Shown in pieces: positions 1 to 7,156 of a stretch of 8,294 nt of DNA. The position numbers and the translations under genes were made by a program. Numbering within the stretch: the first letter of the stretch is position 1; every line of letters begins with the position of its first letter. The DNA is from Phycisphaerales bacterium UBA2266 (GTDB lineage: Bacteria > Planctomycetota > Phycisphaerae > Sedimentisphaerales > Anaerobacaceae): assembly GCA_002347125.1 (NCBI GenBank), contig DDXG01000183.1, positions 1 through 8,294 on the forward strand. The letters are read 5' to 3'. A model generated the notes under the pieces. It had not been told where the DNA came from and did no database searches. It saw only the letters and a list, made by a program, of their open reading frames with translations.

Positions 1-33
1 AAGAGGTCGTGGGTTCGAATCCCATCGGCTCCA
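1..33 (+). tRNA. tRNA 3' end (partial, isotype not determinable)
   Basis: The first 33 bases read as the end of a tRNA. There is a variable-loop segment (AGGTC, 4-8), then a T stem and loop GTGGG-TTCGAAT-CCCAT (9-25) with all five pairs possible (one G-T), then the 3' acceptor strand CGGCTCC (26-32) and discriminator A (33). CCA is not encoded, since TTA follows. The 5' half with the anticodon lies outside the window. The acceptor strand implies a 5' end of GGAGCCG. The AGGTC variable loop resembles many class I tRNAs such as tRNA-Thr, but position pair 2-71 would be G-C rather than the usual Thr C-G, so I give no isotype. Confidence 0.87.
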
Positions 34-66
34 TTACGTCAAATAGACCCTGGCCCCAAGACTCAC

Positions 67-87
67 GAGCCGCGGGCCGCGAGCCGC
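67..87. repeat. three tandem copies of a GRGCCGC heptamer
   Basis: Positions 67-73, 74-80 and 81-87 read GAGCCGC, GGGCCGC and GAGCCGC, and the next two bases (GA) begin like a fourth unit. The 9-mer CGAGCCGCG therefore recurs at 66-74 and 80-88. The repeat sits in the 69-bp spacer between the tRNA end and the stop codon of the DUF4838 gene. On the minus strand it lies just after that stop and could form a weak GC hairpin (CGCGG/CCGCG arms), but no T-tract follows, so a factor-independent terminator is not supported. Confidence 0.6.
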
Positions 88-102
88 GAAGACGTTGAAC
101 GT

Positions 103-1971
103 TCATTGCTGTTTCTGCAGGTACTCCGTGCGGCCCTCGAGCATGTACTCCCAGACGCCGCTCTTCCAGGTCGCCACACGCTGCTTTTCCACGTCCGTCC
201 GCGCCAGAGCGACCGCACGGTCCATGAGGGCGCCGAGTTCGTTCATCCGCTGTTCCGTGCCGAGACGGCCCCATGAGGCATCGGGCGACGTGCCCAGCAC
301 CCCCTCTTCGCGGTTGATTTGCATAATGCGATAGTAGAACGCCTTCATCGGCTCGGCCGCGGCGCCGAAGTAGCGTACGAAGAACTCATCCACGAGTGCC
401 GTCCAGTCCGTATCGACATTGAAGGCGGTCTGCATGTACAGATAGTAGTCCAACTGCTGGGGGATGCCGCACAGGAAGAACCCCCGCACCCCGTCCTCGT
501 GATAGCGTTTGACCCATTGCGATATGACATCGGGCATGAAACAGGGGAAACACTTCCATCCTCCCAGGATCGCGCGCTCCATCGGATGATGGAAGTAGTT
601 CCACAGATAGACCTTTCGGCCTTCGCTACGGGCGATCCACTGGCCGTAGAAGTTGGCGTCGTTCTCGAACACGCCCTTCTGGTAGGCATAGCACAACTGC
701 ACGCACGGGGCCACGGCCACATTCGACTCGAGTTCGAACGTCGGAGGATACGAGTAGACGTGGTAAGCCAGGGTGGCAATGTACTTGTCTGGATGCGACT
801 TGCGCACTTCGCGGGCCACCGCGTTCACAAAGCCGAACACATAGTCACTGGCGGTTCCTGTCCCGAAGGTGTGCTTGATGTCGCGTGATTTGCCCGGCGC
901 CAGGACCGCCTGACACCTCTGGCACTTGCACCAGTGGTCCGAGTCCTCCGGCACAACGGAGAAGTAGTCCCCGCAGGCCAGTTGTCGCCCCTTCACGCCC
1001 TTGCCGTCAAAGTAGTCCCTGGCGTCCTGAACCACCTGCTCGATGAGATCCGGATGGGTCATGCAAAGCTGACGCCAGAATCCCTCATTCTCCCAACCCA
1101 CAGCGAAGAAATCCGGCCGGGAACGTTCCCACAACTGCGGAGCATCCGGGTTCTTCACCAGGAACCGGTCCCGATAACTGGCGAATGAGTGGTTGCAGGC
1201 CCACCTCTCGCCGCCGAACCGCATCCGTCGATCAAACAGGTCCTTCTGCGCCCCATCATGCCGAGCCCATTGCTTGCGGATGATCGGCCAGCCTCCGCCG
1301 GGGGCGTTGCGATGCAGCAGGGACGGCCTGCGGCGGATTTCCGCGGGGGGCACGGTAAGCGTTCTTGCCGATGGAATCACAACATTGAGCAACGATGGGC
1401 CATACCATCGCACGTCACAGAACCGTTCGAGAAAATCATACGTCGCATAGCACGTTCCCTGATCGTCCAGAATGCCGGGCAGTTCGATGATGTCGGCCGG
1501 GGCGTTCTCCCATCCCACGGCCGCCGTATAGTTGACCTTGTCGCGAGTATCGGCCAGGGAGTGCACCATATCACTGCCGACCTCAAGGCGGTTGGCCGGC
1601 GTGTCCTGCCAATCACGGCCCATCAGAACGATCAGACCGTCCTGGATTCGGATGAGGTACTCCTGCGACTGGAAGTCCTCCGACCGCAGCCCCAGCTTCC
1701 GTGTGGCCTCGCTCTCACCCACCAGGATCGCCACGGCGGCCGTGTCAGCCCCAGGGTGCTCTACCGGCAGCATCGCTCCGGTCATCTCCTTGACGTGATA
1801 CTGCAACTCCTTCGCCGCCAGAAGCGCCGCCGGCGTCGGACTGGCCGCCACGACGATGGTGGCGGCGGGCTTGCCGTCCTGGACCAGGGTGATGGCATGC
1901 GCCTCGCCGGCAGCCAGGAACCAGGCGGTTACCATTACGATCTTCACGAACATACCTGTCCCACGCACCAT
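103..1971 (-). CDS. Secreted DUF4838-domain protein with GH67-like N-terminal domain
   Basis: Exported protein of 622 residues. I chose the ATG at 1971 because AAGGAG lies 8 bases upstream and the protein then opens with a signal peptide (hydrophobic stretch at about residues 7-23, cleavage after AHA at 24-26). The open frame runs back to a TTG at 2094, but that part overlaps the upstream gene and is basic and low in complexity. Residues 40-75 (LLAAKELQYHVKEMTGAMLP) match the small N-terminal domain shared with GH67 alpha-glucuronidases. Residues 210-480 look like DUF4838, including RPDFFAVG (285-292) and a VPEDSDHW segment followed by C-x-C-x-x-C at 348-353. Members of this family occur in glycan-degradation loci of Planctomycetota, Verrucomicrobiota and Bacteroidota; their enzymatic role is not settled as far as I know. 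It is the last gene of the three-gene minus-strand operon, 61 bp after the beta-helix gene. A glycoside hydrolase or glycan-binding role is inferred. Confidence 0.85.
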   Translation of the reverse strand: MVRGTGMFVKIVMVTAWFLAAGEAHAITLVQDGKPAATIVVAASPTPAALLAAKELQYHVKEMTGAMLPVEHPGADTAAVAILVGESEATRKLGLRSEDFQSQEYLIRIQDGLIVLMGRDWQDTPANRLEVGSDMVHSLADTRDKVNYTAAVGWENAPADIIELPGILDDQGTCYATYDFLERFCDVRWYGPSLLNVVIPSARTLTVPPAEIRRRPSLLHRNAPGGGWPIIRKQWARHDGAQKDLFDRRMRFGGERWACNHSFASYRDRFLVKNPDAPQLWERSRPDFFAVGWENEGFWRQLCMTHPDLIEQVVQDARDYFDGKGVKGRQLACGDYFSVVPEDSDHWCKCQRCQAVLAPGKSRDIKHTFGTGTASDYVFGFVNAVAREVRKSHPDKYIATLAYHVYSYPPTFELESNVAVAPCVQLCYAYQKGVFENDANFYGQWIARSEGRKVYLWNYFHHPMERAILGGWKCFPCFMPDVISQWVKRYHEDGVRGFFLCGIPQQLDYYLYMQTAFNVDTDWTALVDEFFVRYFGAAAEPMKAFYYRIMQINREEGVLGTSPDASWGRLGTEQRMNELGALMDRAVALARTDVEKQRVATWKSGVWEYMLEGRTEYLQKQQ

Positions 1972-1979
1972 ACCCAAGT

Positions 1980-1985
1980 CTCCTT
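1980..1985 (-). promoter_or_regulatory. Shine-Dalgarno AAGGAG deciding the DUF4838 gene start
   Basis: Read on the minus strand, AAGGAG at 1985-1980 is followed by 8 bases and then ATG at 1971-1969. Two other in-frame ATGs, at 1989 and 1953, lack an equally placed purine-rich site. This is the main reason for calling a 622-residue protein rather than the 663-residue open frame. Confidence 0.75.
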
Positions 1986-2032
1986 GCATACCTGGCACAC
2001 AAGAATTGTCGGTCGAACCCTTCTGCGACCGG

Positions 2033-4426
2033 CTACGGCCGAGCCTGCCACGGATGGGCATACGGGCCGATCTCCTCGACCGCGATCGGCTCAAACAGCA
2101 GCGATCTCAGCCGGGGATTGCCTTTGACGAGCTGATCCTGTGAAATCGTCTTGGGGTCAAGAGGTTGGGTCGTCGCGGCATTGAGTGCCGTCTGCTGCAA
2201 AGTGCCATCCCGCAGGAAGATGCTCTGACAACCGGCGAACAGATTACGGCTGATGATATTCACATCGGCGCCGGTCTTAAGAGCGCCCAGCTCGCGGTAG
2301 CGGGCGGTATAGGGTTCCTCAGAGGCCTGCTGCACGAAGCGCTCGATGGATTCGAGCCATCGCTTCTCGCCCCAGCGGGAGAAGCTGATCCCCCCATAGC
2401 AGTCGAGGAAGAGGTTGTTGTCCACGAGGTTGTCCTTGCCGCCGTGGATCTGCACCCCGCCGAAGAGTTCGGCCCCGCACCGTTCGAAGATGTTCCCGTA
2501 GACGGCGATACCCGAAATCATGTCGTCCAGCCGGATACCCGCGGCCCCGCAGTGCGTGCCTCCGCGAATATCGCTCCATCGGTTCCAGCGGATCACGACC
2601 CCTCGGTAGAGGGGATTGCCGTACATGTCGATGCCGCCCTGGTCGTCCGATTCCTGGACGACGTGGCGAACGGCGTTCAACTCGATGAGATGGTCGTTGC
2701 CTTCGATACGCATCGCCGAGGAGGGCATCCTCTCGAACAGATTGTGGGCGATCCGGTTGCCGCAGCCGTCCAGATGGACGGCCGGCGTATAGGTCCTCTT
2801 GAGCCGCGAGATGTCGAAAACCGTGCAGTTCTCGACGAAATGCCGCCCGGCCGTCAGCGTCCGGCGATCTCCACCGGCCACACGGGTTCCTCCACAACCA
2901 AGCGTGTGCATGACGCATCCGAAGATGCCGTGGTGTTGTCCGCCTTCCACGACAATGGCATCGCCGCCGAGCTGTCGGATTGTGCAACCGGCCACCAGGC
3001 AATCGGCCCCGCCGCGAATGTGGATTCCATCGCCGCGGCCCTCCTGCATCGTCAGCCCGATGACTATCACGTTCTTAACCTCGCTCATGGTCAAGAAAGG
3101 CTGGTCGAACACGCTCAGGACCGTCTCGGCCCTCGACGGGTCGACCCCTTCGCCCGGCAGCCAGTAGACCTTGCCGCTTCGACGGTCGAGGTACCATTCA
3201 CCCGGCCGGTCAAGCTCCCGCAGGATGTTCACCGCGTAATACCGCTGGTCTTTACGGTAGCCGTAGTTTGAATATGGCTGGGCCAACGTGAAGGCCTTGC
3301 TCTCAGCGTCGATGGAGGCGACCTTCTGATATTCCTCATACCAGTCCCAGAACCAGTAACCGTAGAGGCGGACATCCGGCTCATCGAGCCAGCGGCTCGG
3401 GCGATCCTCGACATATCGGAACTTGCCGTCCTTGCACCCCTCGATGGAGCCCCAGACCTTGAAGGTGTCCGTGCCCAGGATGTCGCCGGTCTTGACAAAG
3501 CCCTCGTTGGGCCAGCGGGCCAGCGTCTGGGGCCGGCCGTCGACGAACAACTCCGGCCGCTTGCGCAACGCCGTCGCGTCGCCCAGGTCCGTCACACCCA
3601 GCGCCTTCAAGTCCGCCTCCAGAACGCGGTCGCGAACCGATGCGTCGAGCCTGTTGCGAAGCTCGGCATCGGAAACCGGCTTCCATGTACGGATTCGGGC
3701 GCCTCCCTTGAAAACCGGCGTCTGGGCGGACTTGGCCTGATAAACCACCGGGTCCTCGCCAGTGCCCGAGTCCTCGGCCGTCAGGGCCAGAGCTCGTTCC
3801 ACGCTGTACGATCCGCCGCCAATCATGACGACCACACCGCCCTTGGGCAGCGTCCCACCGCCGGACTTCTTCAAGTCGCGCACGGCATTGCGGGCCCGCT
3901 CCAGGGTGCGAAAGGGCTTATCCTCGGAACCATCGGCGGTGTCGCTTCCGGCCGGTGCGACATGGAACACGACGGCCGGCGCAGGCACAACCGGCAACGC
4001 AGCACGATAGTCGGCGGGGTCGCGGGGGGGCAATCCCTGTTGCATCCGCCGAGCCTGGGCCAGGCGGCGACGTGCGTTGTCGCGGTGGAGTTGTGGCAGT
4101 GTTGTATCGGCGGCGATCCGCTCCCACGCCGTGTGGGCAGCCGCGACGTCCTCGCCCGCCAGCGCTGCCTCGGCGACCCCGAACATCGCCAGGCTGCGTA
4201 CGAACGGTCGCGTCGAAGAATCCGCGGCAATCGCCTCGAATGCCCGGCGAGCCGCATCCAAACGCCCCTCCCCCAAGGCTTTGGCCGCCGCCTCTATCGC
4301 AGGCGAGGACGATTCAGGCATGTTCCGGGGAACGCTTGAAGCGCCCCCGGAAGGCCCAGCAAACGCCAGGACCACAATCTGCGGCAAGAGCCACATCGAC
4401 AGGTTCAGAGACAATCGCATCATCAT
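2033..4426 (-). CDS. Secreted right-handed beta-helix protein (GH141-like glycosidase or lyase) with N-terminal helical repeats
   Basis: Exported protein of 797 residues. The start ATG at 4426 has GGAGGA 9 bases upstream and opens a signal peptide (hydrophobic core at about 8-23, cleavage near AFA-GP or GGA-SS). Residues about 42-130 are Ala/Arg-rich amphipathic helices in two TPR-like units. From about 153, VFHVAPAGSDTADGSEDKPF and the ERARNAVRDL segment (176-185) are the standard opening of secreted parallel beta-helix carbohydrate-active proteins. DSGTGEDPVVYQA (219-231), GGARIRTW (241-248) and ELFVDGRPQTLARWPNEGF (292-310) are the pattern seen in GH141-like proteins. Residues about 450-740 hold repeated short turns with Asn/Gly (GNRIAHNLFER, GNDHLIELNAV, DNLVDNNLFLDCYGG), the beta-helix coils. 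Catalytic residues cannot be assigned by eye. The substrate is probably a complex acidic polysaccharide. Middle gene of the operon, 48 bp after the HzsA-related gene. A pectate-lyase-like enzyme is the main alternative. Confidence 0.85.
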   Translation of the reverse strand: MMMRLSLNLSMWLLPQIVVLAFAGPSGGASSVPRNMPESSSPAIEAAAKALGEGRLDAARRAFEAIAADSSTRPFVRSLAMFGVAEAALAGEDVAAAHTAWERIAADTTLPQLHRDNARRRLAQARRMQQGLPPRDPADYRAALPVVPAPAVVFHVAPAGSDTADGSEDKPFRTLERARNAVRDLKKSGGGTLPKGGVVVMIGGGSYSVERALALTAEDSGTGEDPVVYQAKSAQTPVFKGGARIRTWKPVSDAELRNRLDASVRDRVLEADLKALGVTDLGDATALRKRPELFVDGRPQTLARWPNEGFVKTGDILGTDTFKVWGSIEGCKDGKFRYVEDRPSRWLDEPDVRLYGYWFWDWYEEYQKVASIDAESKAFTLAQPYSNYGYRKDQRYYAVNILRELDRPGEWYLDRRSGKVYWLPGEGVDPSRAETVLSVFDQPFLTMSEVKNVIVIGLTMQEGRGDGIHIRGGADCLVAGCTIRQLGGDAIVVEGGQHHGIFGCVMHTLGCGGTRVAGGDRRTLTAGRHFVENCTVFDISRLKRTYTPAVHLDGCGNRIAHNLFERMPSSAMRIEGNDHLIELNAVRHVVQESDDQGGIDMYGNPLYRGVVIRWNRWSDIRGGTHCGAAGIRLDDMISGIAVYGNIFERCGAELFGGVQIHGGKDNLVDNNLFLDCYGGISFSRWGEKRWLESIERFVQQASEEPYTARYRELGALKTGADVNIISRNLFAGCQSIFLRDGTLQQTALNAATTQPLDPKTISQDQLVKGNPRLRSLLFEPIAVEEIGPYAHPWQARP

Positions 4427-4435
4427 GAGCTTTGG

Positions 4436-4441
4436 TCCTCC
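4436..4441 (-). promoter_or_regulatory. Shine-Dalgarno GGAGGA before the beta-helix gene
   Basis: GGAGGA at 4441-4436 on the minus strand lies 9 bases before the first of three consecutive ATG codons (4426-4418). The spacing favours the first ATG; starts at the second or third would give spacings of 12 and 15. It lies within the 48-bp gap after the stop of the preceding gene (4477-4475), consistent with one polycistronic message. Confidence 0.7.
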
Positions 4442-4474
4442 AGACAGAAATCACCAAGATCGAATCAACGGACA

Positions 4475-7006
4475 TCAATCGGAAGATGTCCTGGTCACAC
4501 CGGTGGCGGGTTGTGCCCAGAACAGTCTCCAGTACTGCTGGTCGGTCTTGAACCAGTCTATGGAATCCCGCCGGGGGTCAGAATCAGCCGCCAACACACC
4601 GAATCGCTTCATCTCGCGGATATACTGGGCATTCGGCCGGAAATCCGCCATCCCGTACCTCGGTTCGGCCTCGAACTGCGCTGCACTGGCCTGCATCGCC
4701 GCCAGCAGGCTGCGGCGCACGGGATCCTCGGCCGAGCCGTAGCGGTGTGCACAGGTCTCCCAGCCGCCGTCCGACTTGGCCAACGGCGCCAGCAAAAGCG
4801 GCGAATTCTCCGGATTGGACGCATTGACCAGCACATGCACGCTGAAGCGGTGCGACCCGGCGTCGATGATGCGCTCATGCGTGGCCAAGCCCCTCTTCTG
4901 TCTTATCGCCTGATGCTCCTGTTCCGTGACCCTTGTCGGCAGGATAGGGGCCGTCTTGCCGTCGCTGTGGCATCCGCGGCAGGTCTGATTAAATGCCGGC
5001 GTGCCGAAGACAGCGTGGTAAATCCCTTGCCTGCCCTGGTCCTTTGCATTGCGAAGCGCCGCATAGGTGCCTGCATAAGGGGCCCCGCATTCCAGCCACG
5101 CCCATATTGTCCGCCACTGCTTCGGCGAGAGCCGCACCTCGTGGTGGGAACCATCGATCTTCTTGAGCAACGCGCTGGCCGACGAGCCGATAGTCCGCGG
5201 GGGTTGGTTGCCCAGGCCGTTTCGCCCATCGGCCACCTGGCCGGTTGCCACGAGCGTGTAGTAGCTGATCGACCACGCCGGGCCCAGGCCGTCCTCCAGG
5301 ACCACCTGGCCCTTGCGATCTTTGTAGCTGTGGCAGGCGGTGCAGTGTTCGGTCAGGATCGGCTGGATATCCCGGCAGAAATCCAGCACGTCCGGGATTC
5401 CTTCAAAGCCCTCGATCCGGCTGGGCCCGCGTTGGAGAGCCGCCAGAGAACTGCTCTTGATGGACGCCGGCGTCACGGTCCGCTGTTCGTGGCAGCCGAC
5501 GCAACCGAGGGTCTCGCCCGGATGGACATTCGTAAAGCTCTGCATCCGCTTGACGGACATATCATTGGCGTCCAGGGCGACGAAGAAGAGCGCCCGCCCG
5601 GCTGGGACCTCAAAATACGCCGACCCATCCTCGGCCACCGGCACGGTCCCGATCACCCGCTCCAGGCTGAACGTCCCCATCCAGCTCGTCAGGTCCATGC
5701 CGCCGCTGAAATTGACCGGTTTGGGCAGGACCTCCAATAGGAGCAGTTTCTTGATGTCGCCCATCCGAACGCCCTGCATATTGCGGCCGTGATACACGTC
5801 CGCCAGGACCATTCGCCCCGTGGTCTCGCGGCCGGTTGGCGTCTCTACCCGGACACGCTCTCTTGGGCGCCCCATCAGACCGGCCGGTTCATGGATATTG
5901 GCCTGGCCCCTGTACGTCAGCAGTGTCGCAAGCGTTCCATCCATCGAGCCGAGTTGGAGTTGCTTGTATGAGGCCACCAGGAATTGCCGCCGGTTGATGG
6001 GCCACGGGTCGTTGAAGTTGCCGCGCGGCGTGATGCGGCGATAGCCGACCATGTTGTCCGGGCCGTGTTTGGCACTGACGGTGCAGACGTGTCCGCGGTG
6101 GTCGGACTGGCCGTGCCCCGGCGAATCGATCAGCAGCAAATCGTCGGTGCCGGGAATCGGTTTAGCCTCGATATACAACGGATAGTGCGACTGGTTGCCG
6201 AAGTACGTCGTTACGTTCGTGCCATCGGGGTTCATCGCCCACAGCTGGTGGTAGCCGACCTGCGAACGATCCACATACTCCCATCGCGTGTAGACGATGC
6301 GCCCATCGGCCAGAACCGCCGGTGTGTTGTCGTGCTCGAGGTTGAACGACAACGGACGGATGCTACCCCCGCCACGGTCGCAGCGGAACAGGGTTCCCAC
6401 CTGAGTCATCCAGCATCCCACCCACCGTCGGCTGCGGGTCGAGACAAAGACGATCTCGTCGTCCGGCAGATACGCCGCTTCATAGTCATCGTAGGGTCCA
6501 TCAGTCAGGCGCTTCAGTGCGCCACTGTCGGCGTCCAGCTCATAGAGGTTGTAGCAGTCCTGGCCCGCCGGCCGGTAGGAAAGCAGGATGGTCCGCCCGT
6601 CGTAGTGTACGTGCGGGTCCCGGATGCCGCCGCCTTGGGCATCCATGAGGGTCCTGACACGTCCGGTCCTGGTATTGAACTCATACAGCCGGCTCTCATC
6701 CGGCTTGCCGTTGCCGGCGTAGGCCTTCTGATTCTCATCGTCGCAGTAGTAGCCGATGTTGGCGTACCAGTGCGGGTCGTCATAAGCCAGCCGCGTGGCG
6801 AAGATGACCCGCTCCACGCCCAGGGCCGCCAGTTGCTCTCGCGCCGCGGCGTCTATGCCGAATGCTTGCGTGGCGTCGGTCCCATAGCCCGGTGCGGCCG
6901 GGCCCGCCTCAAGGCCTATCAGCGGCCCGCAAAACAGGCCCAACACCAGGACTATCCCCACCCATCCGCCTGTTGTCCGGTTCCCACCGGTGTAATCCGC
7001 CGCCAT
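4475..7006 (-). CDS. HzsA-related secreted beta-propeller multiheme cytochrome c protein
   Basis: Exported protein of 843 residues, first gene of the minus-strand operon. The ATG at 7006 has AGGA 6 bases upstream and gives a signal peptide (hydrophobic core about 14-31). A longer open frame back to 7129 is rejected: it would run into the opposite promoter and bury the signal. Residues about 60-375 form a TolB/WD40-like beta-propeller (repeats such as DPHVHYDGRTILLSYRP, DDEIVFVSTR, AVLADGRIVYTRWEY). Residues about 400-510 match the hydrazine synthase alpha middle domain (VIGTVPVAEDGSAYFEVPAG, then FTNVHPGETLGCVGCHE). Three CxxCH heme sites are at 502-506 (CVGCH), 555-559 (CTACH, after DIQPIL, as in planctomycete cytochrome PSCyt1 domains) and 676-680 (CRGCH). 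In anammox HzsA the subunit joins a propeller, a one-heme middle domain and a one-heme C-terminal domain. No HzsB/HzsC partner is present here, so hydrazine synthesis is unlikely; the true reaction is unknown. The hemes require the periplasm. Confidence 0.88.
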   Translation of the reverse strand: MAADYTGGNRTTGGWVGIVLVLGLFCGPLIGLEAGPAAPGYGTDATQAFGIDAAAREQLAALGVERVIFATRLAYDDPHWYANIGYYCDDENQKAYAGNGKPDESRLYEFNTRTGRVRTLMDAQGGGIRDPHVHYDGRTILLSYRPAGQDCYNLYELDADSGALKRLTDGPYDDYEAAYLPDDEIVFVSTRSRRWVGCWMTQVGTLFRCDRGGGSIRPLSFNLEHDNTPAVLADGRIVYTRWEYVDRSQVGYHQLWAMNPDGTNVTTYFGNQSHYPLYIEAKPIPGTDDLLLIDSPGHGQSDHRGHVCTVSAKHGPDNMVGYRRITPRGNFNDPWPINRRQFLVASYKQLQLGSMDGTLATLLTYRGQANIHEPAGLMGRPRERVRVETPTGRETTGRMVLADVYHGRNMQGVRMGDIKKLLLLEVLPKPVNFSGGMDLTSWMGTFSLERVIGTVPVAEDGSAYFEVPAGRALFFVALDANDMSVKRMQSFTNVHPGETLGCVGCHEQRTVTPASIKSSSLAALQRGPSRIEGFEGIPDVLDFCRDIQPILTEHCTACHSYKDRKGQVVLEDGLGPAWSISYYTLVATGQVADGRNGLGNQPPRTIGSSASALLKKIDGSHHEVRLSPKQWRTIWAWLECGAPYAGTYAALRNAKDQGRQGIYHAVFGTPAFNQTCRGCHSDGKTAPILPTRVTEQEHQAIRQKRGLATHERIIDAGSHRFSVHVLVNASNPENSPLLLAPLAKSDGGWETCAHRYGSAEDPVRRSLLAAMQASAAQFEAEPRYGMADFRPNAQYIREMKRFGVLAADSDPRRDSIDWFKTDQQYWRLFWAQPATGVTRTSSD

Positions 7007-7020
7007 GATACGTCCTGCCT

Positions 7021-7090
7021 CAATCGTAGTAGTATCCGGTCCCGGACAAACGCCCGGAAAGCCATGTGCATCCGTGCCCAATCGTAGCAG
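7021..7090. repeat. Pair of CAATCGTAGYAG direct repeats in the divergent control region
   Basis: CAATCGTAGTAG at 7021-7032 and CAATCGTAGCAG at 7079-7090 are a 12-mer direct repeat with one mismatch, 58 bp apart start to start. Between them at 7035-7046 is the inverted repeat TCCGG-TC-CCGGA. One copy overlaps the proposed -10 of the minus-strand operon and the other lies just upstream of its ribosome site, so they could be operator half-sites. Chance similarity cannot be excluded from one sequence. Confidence 0.4.
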
Positions 7091-7109
7091 ATTCGCCAAC
7101 CGGGGTAAA
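7081..7109 (-). promoter_or_regulatory. Possible sigma70-type promoter for the three-gene operon
   Basis: On the minus strand, TTTACC (7109-7104) is followed by a 17-base spacer ending in TGC and then TACGAT (7086-7081), an extended -10 form. Each hexamer matches the consensus at four positions. It would give a leader of about 65-70 bases before the HzsA-related ATG at 7006. The match is weak, and its position in the only large gap upstream of the operon is the main support. Confidence 0.25.
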
Positions 7110-7121
7110 GCCGCCGAGGTA

Positions 7122-7150
7122 TTGTGCATGGTCCGGGCGGCCGGTACAAT
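7122..7150 (+). promoter_or_regulatory. Sigma70-type promoter of the aldolase gene, positioned for a leaderless transcript
   Basis: TTGTGC (7122-7127), a 17-base spacer, and TACAAT (7145-7150) form a sigma70-like pair with five of six consensus bases in the -10. Only six bases (GCAGCC) separate the -10 from the ATG at 7157, so transcription would begin at or next to the start codon. The lack of any Shine-Dalgarno sequence before this ATG fits that reading. The spacer holds a CCGG-N4-CCGG inverted repeat (7133-7144). Confidence 0.5.
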
Positions 7151-7156
7151 GCAGCC

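Noticed and set aside
67..102. Factor-independent terminator after the DUF4838 gene
   Set aside because: The GC-rich repeat can form only a short hairpin and no run of T follows on the minus strand.
1972..2094. N-terminal extension of the DUF4838 protein to a TTG start
   Set aside because: It overlaps the end of the upstream gene and is a basic low-complexity string, while AAGGAG and a signal peptide support the ATG at 1971.
1189..2127. + strand open frame (312 codons) across the start of the DUF4838 gene
   Set aside because: Antisense to two supported genes and their junction; composition rich in His/Arg/Gly as expected of a reverse frame.
2165..3271. Long + strand open frame (368 codons) antisense to the beta-helix gene
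   Set aside because: Complement of the beta-helix coding sequence, with no motif of its own and no ribosome site that stands out.
4511..5740. Long + strand open frame (409 codons) opposite the HzsA-related gene
   Set aside because: It lies fully antisense to a gene with clear domains and heme motifs, and its translation shows no family pattern or signal. GC-rich genes commonly leave such open antisense frames.
4475..7006. A genuine anammox hydrazine synthase alpha subunit
   Set aside because: No HzsB or HzsC genes are adjacent, there is an additional heme motif, and the operon is otherwise made of glycan-type genes. Related proteins are widespread in non-anammox planctomycetes.
5984..7087. 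Long + strand open frame (367 codons) antisense to the propeller region
   Set aside because: Shadow of the HzsA-related gene: the translation is a Val/Arg-rich string with no recognisable domain, and it crosses the signal peptide and control region of the real gene.
7007..7129. N-terminal extension of the HzsA-related protein to 7129
   Set aside because: It would bury the signal peptide and overlap the aldolase promoter; the ATG at 7006 has a purine-rich site at proper spacing.
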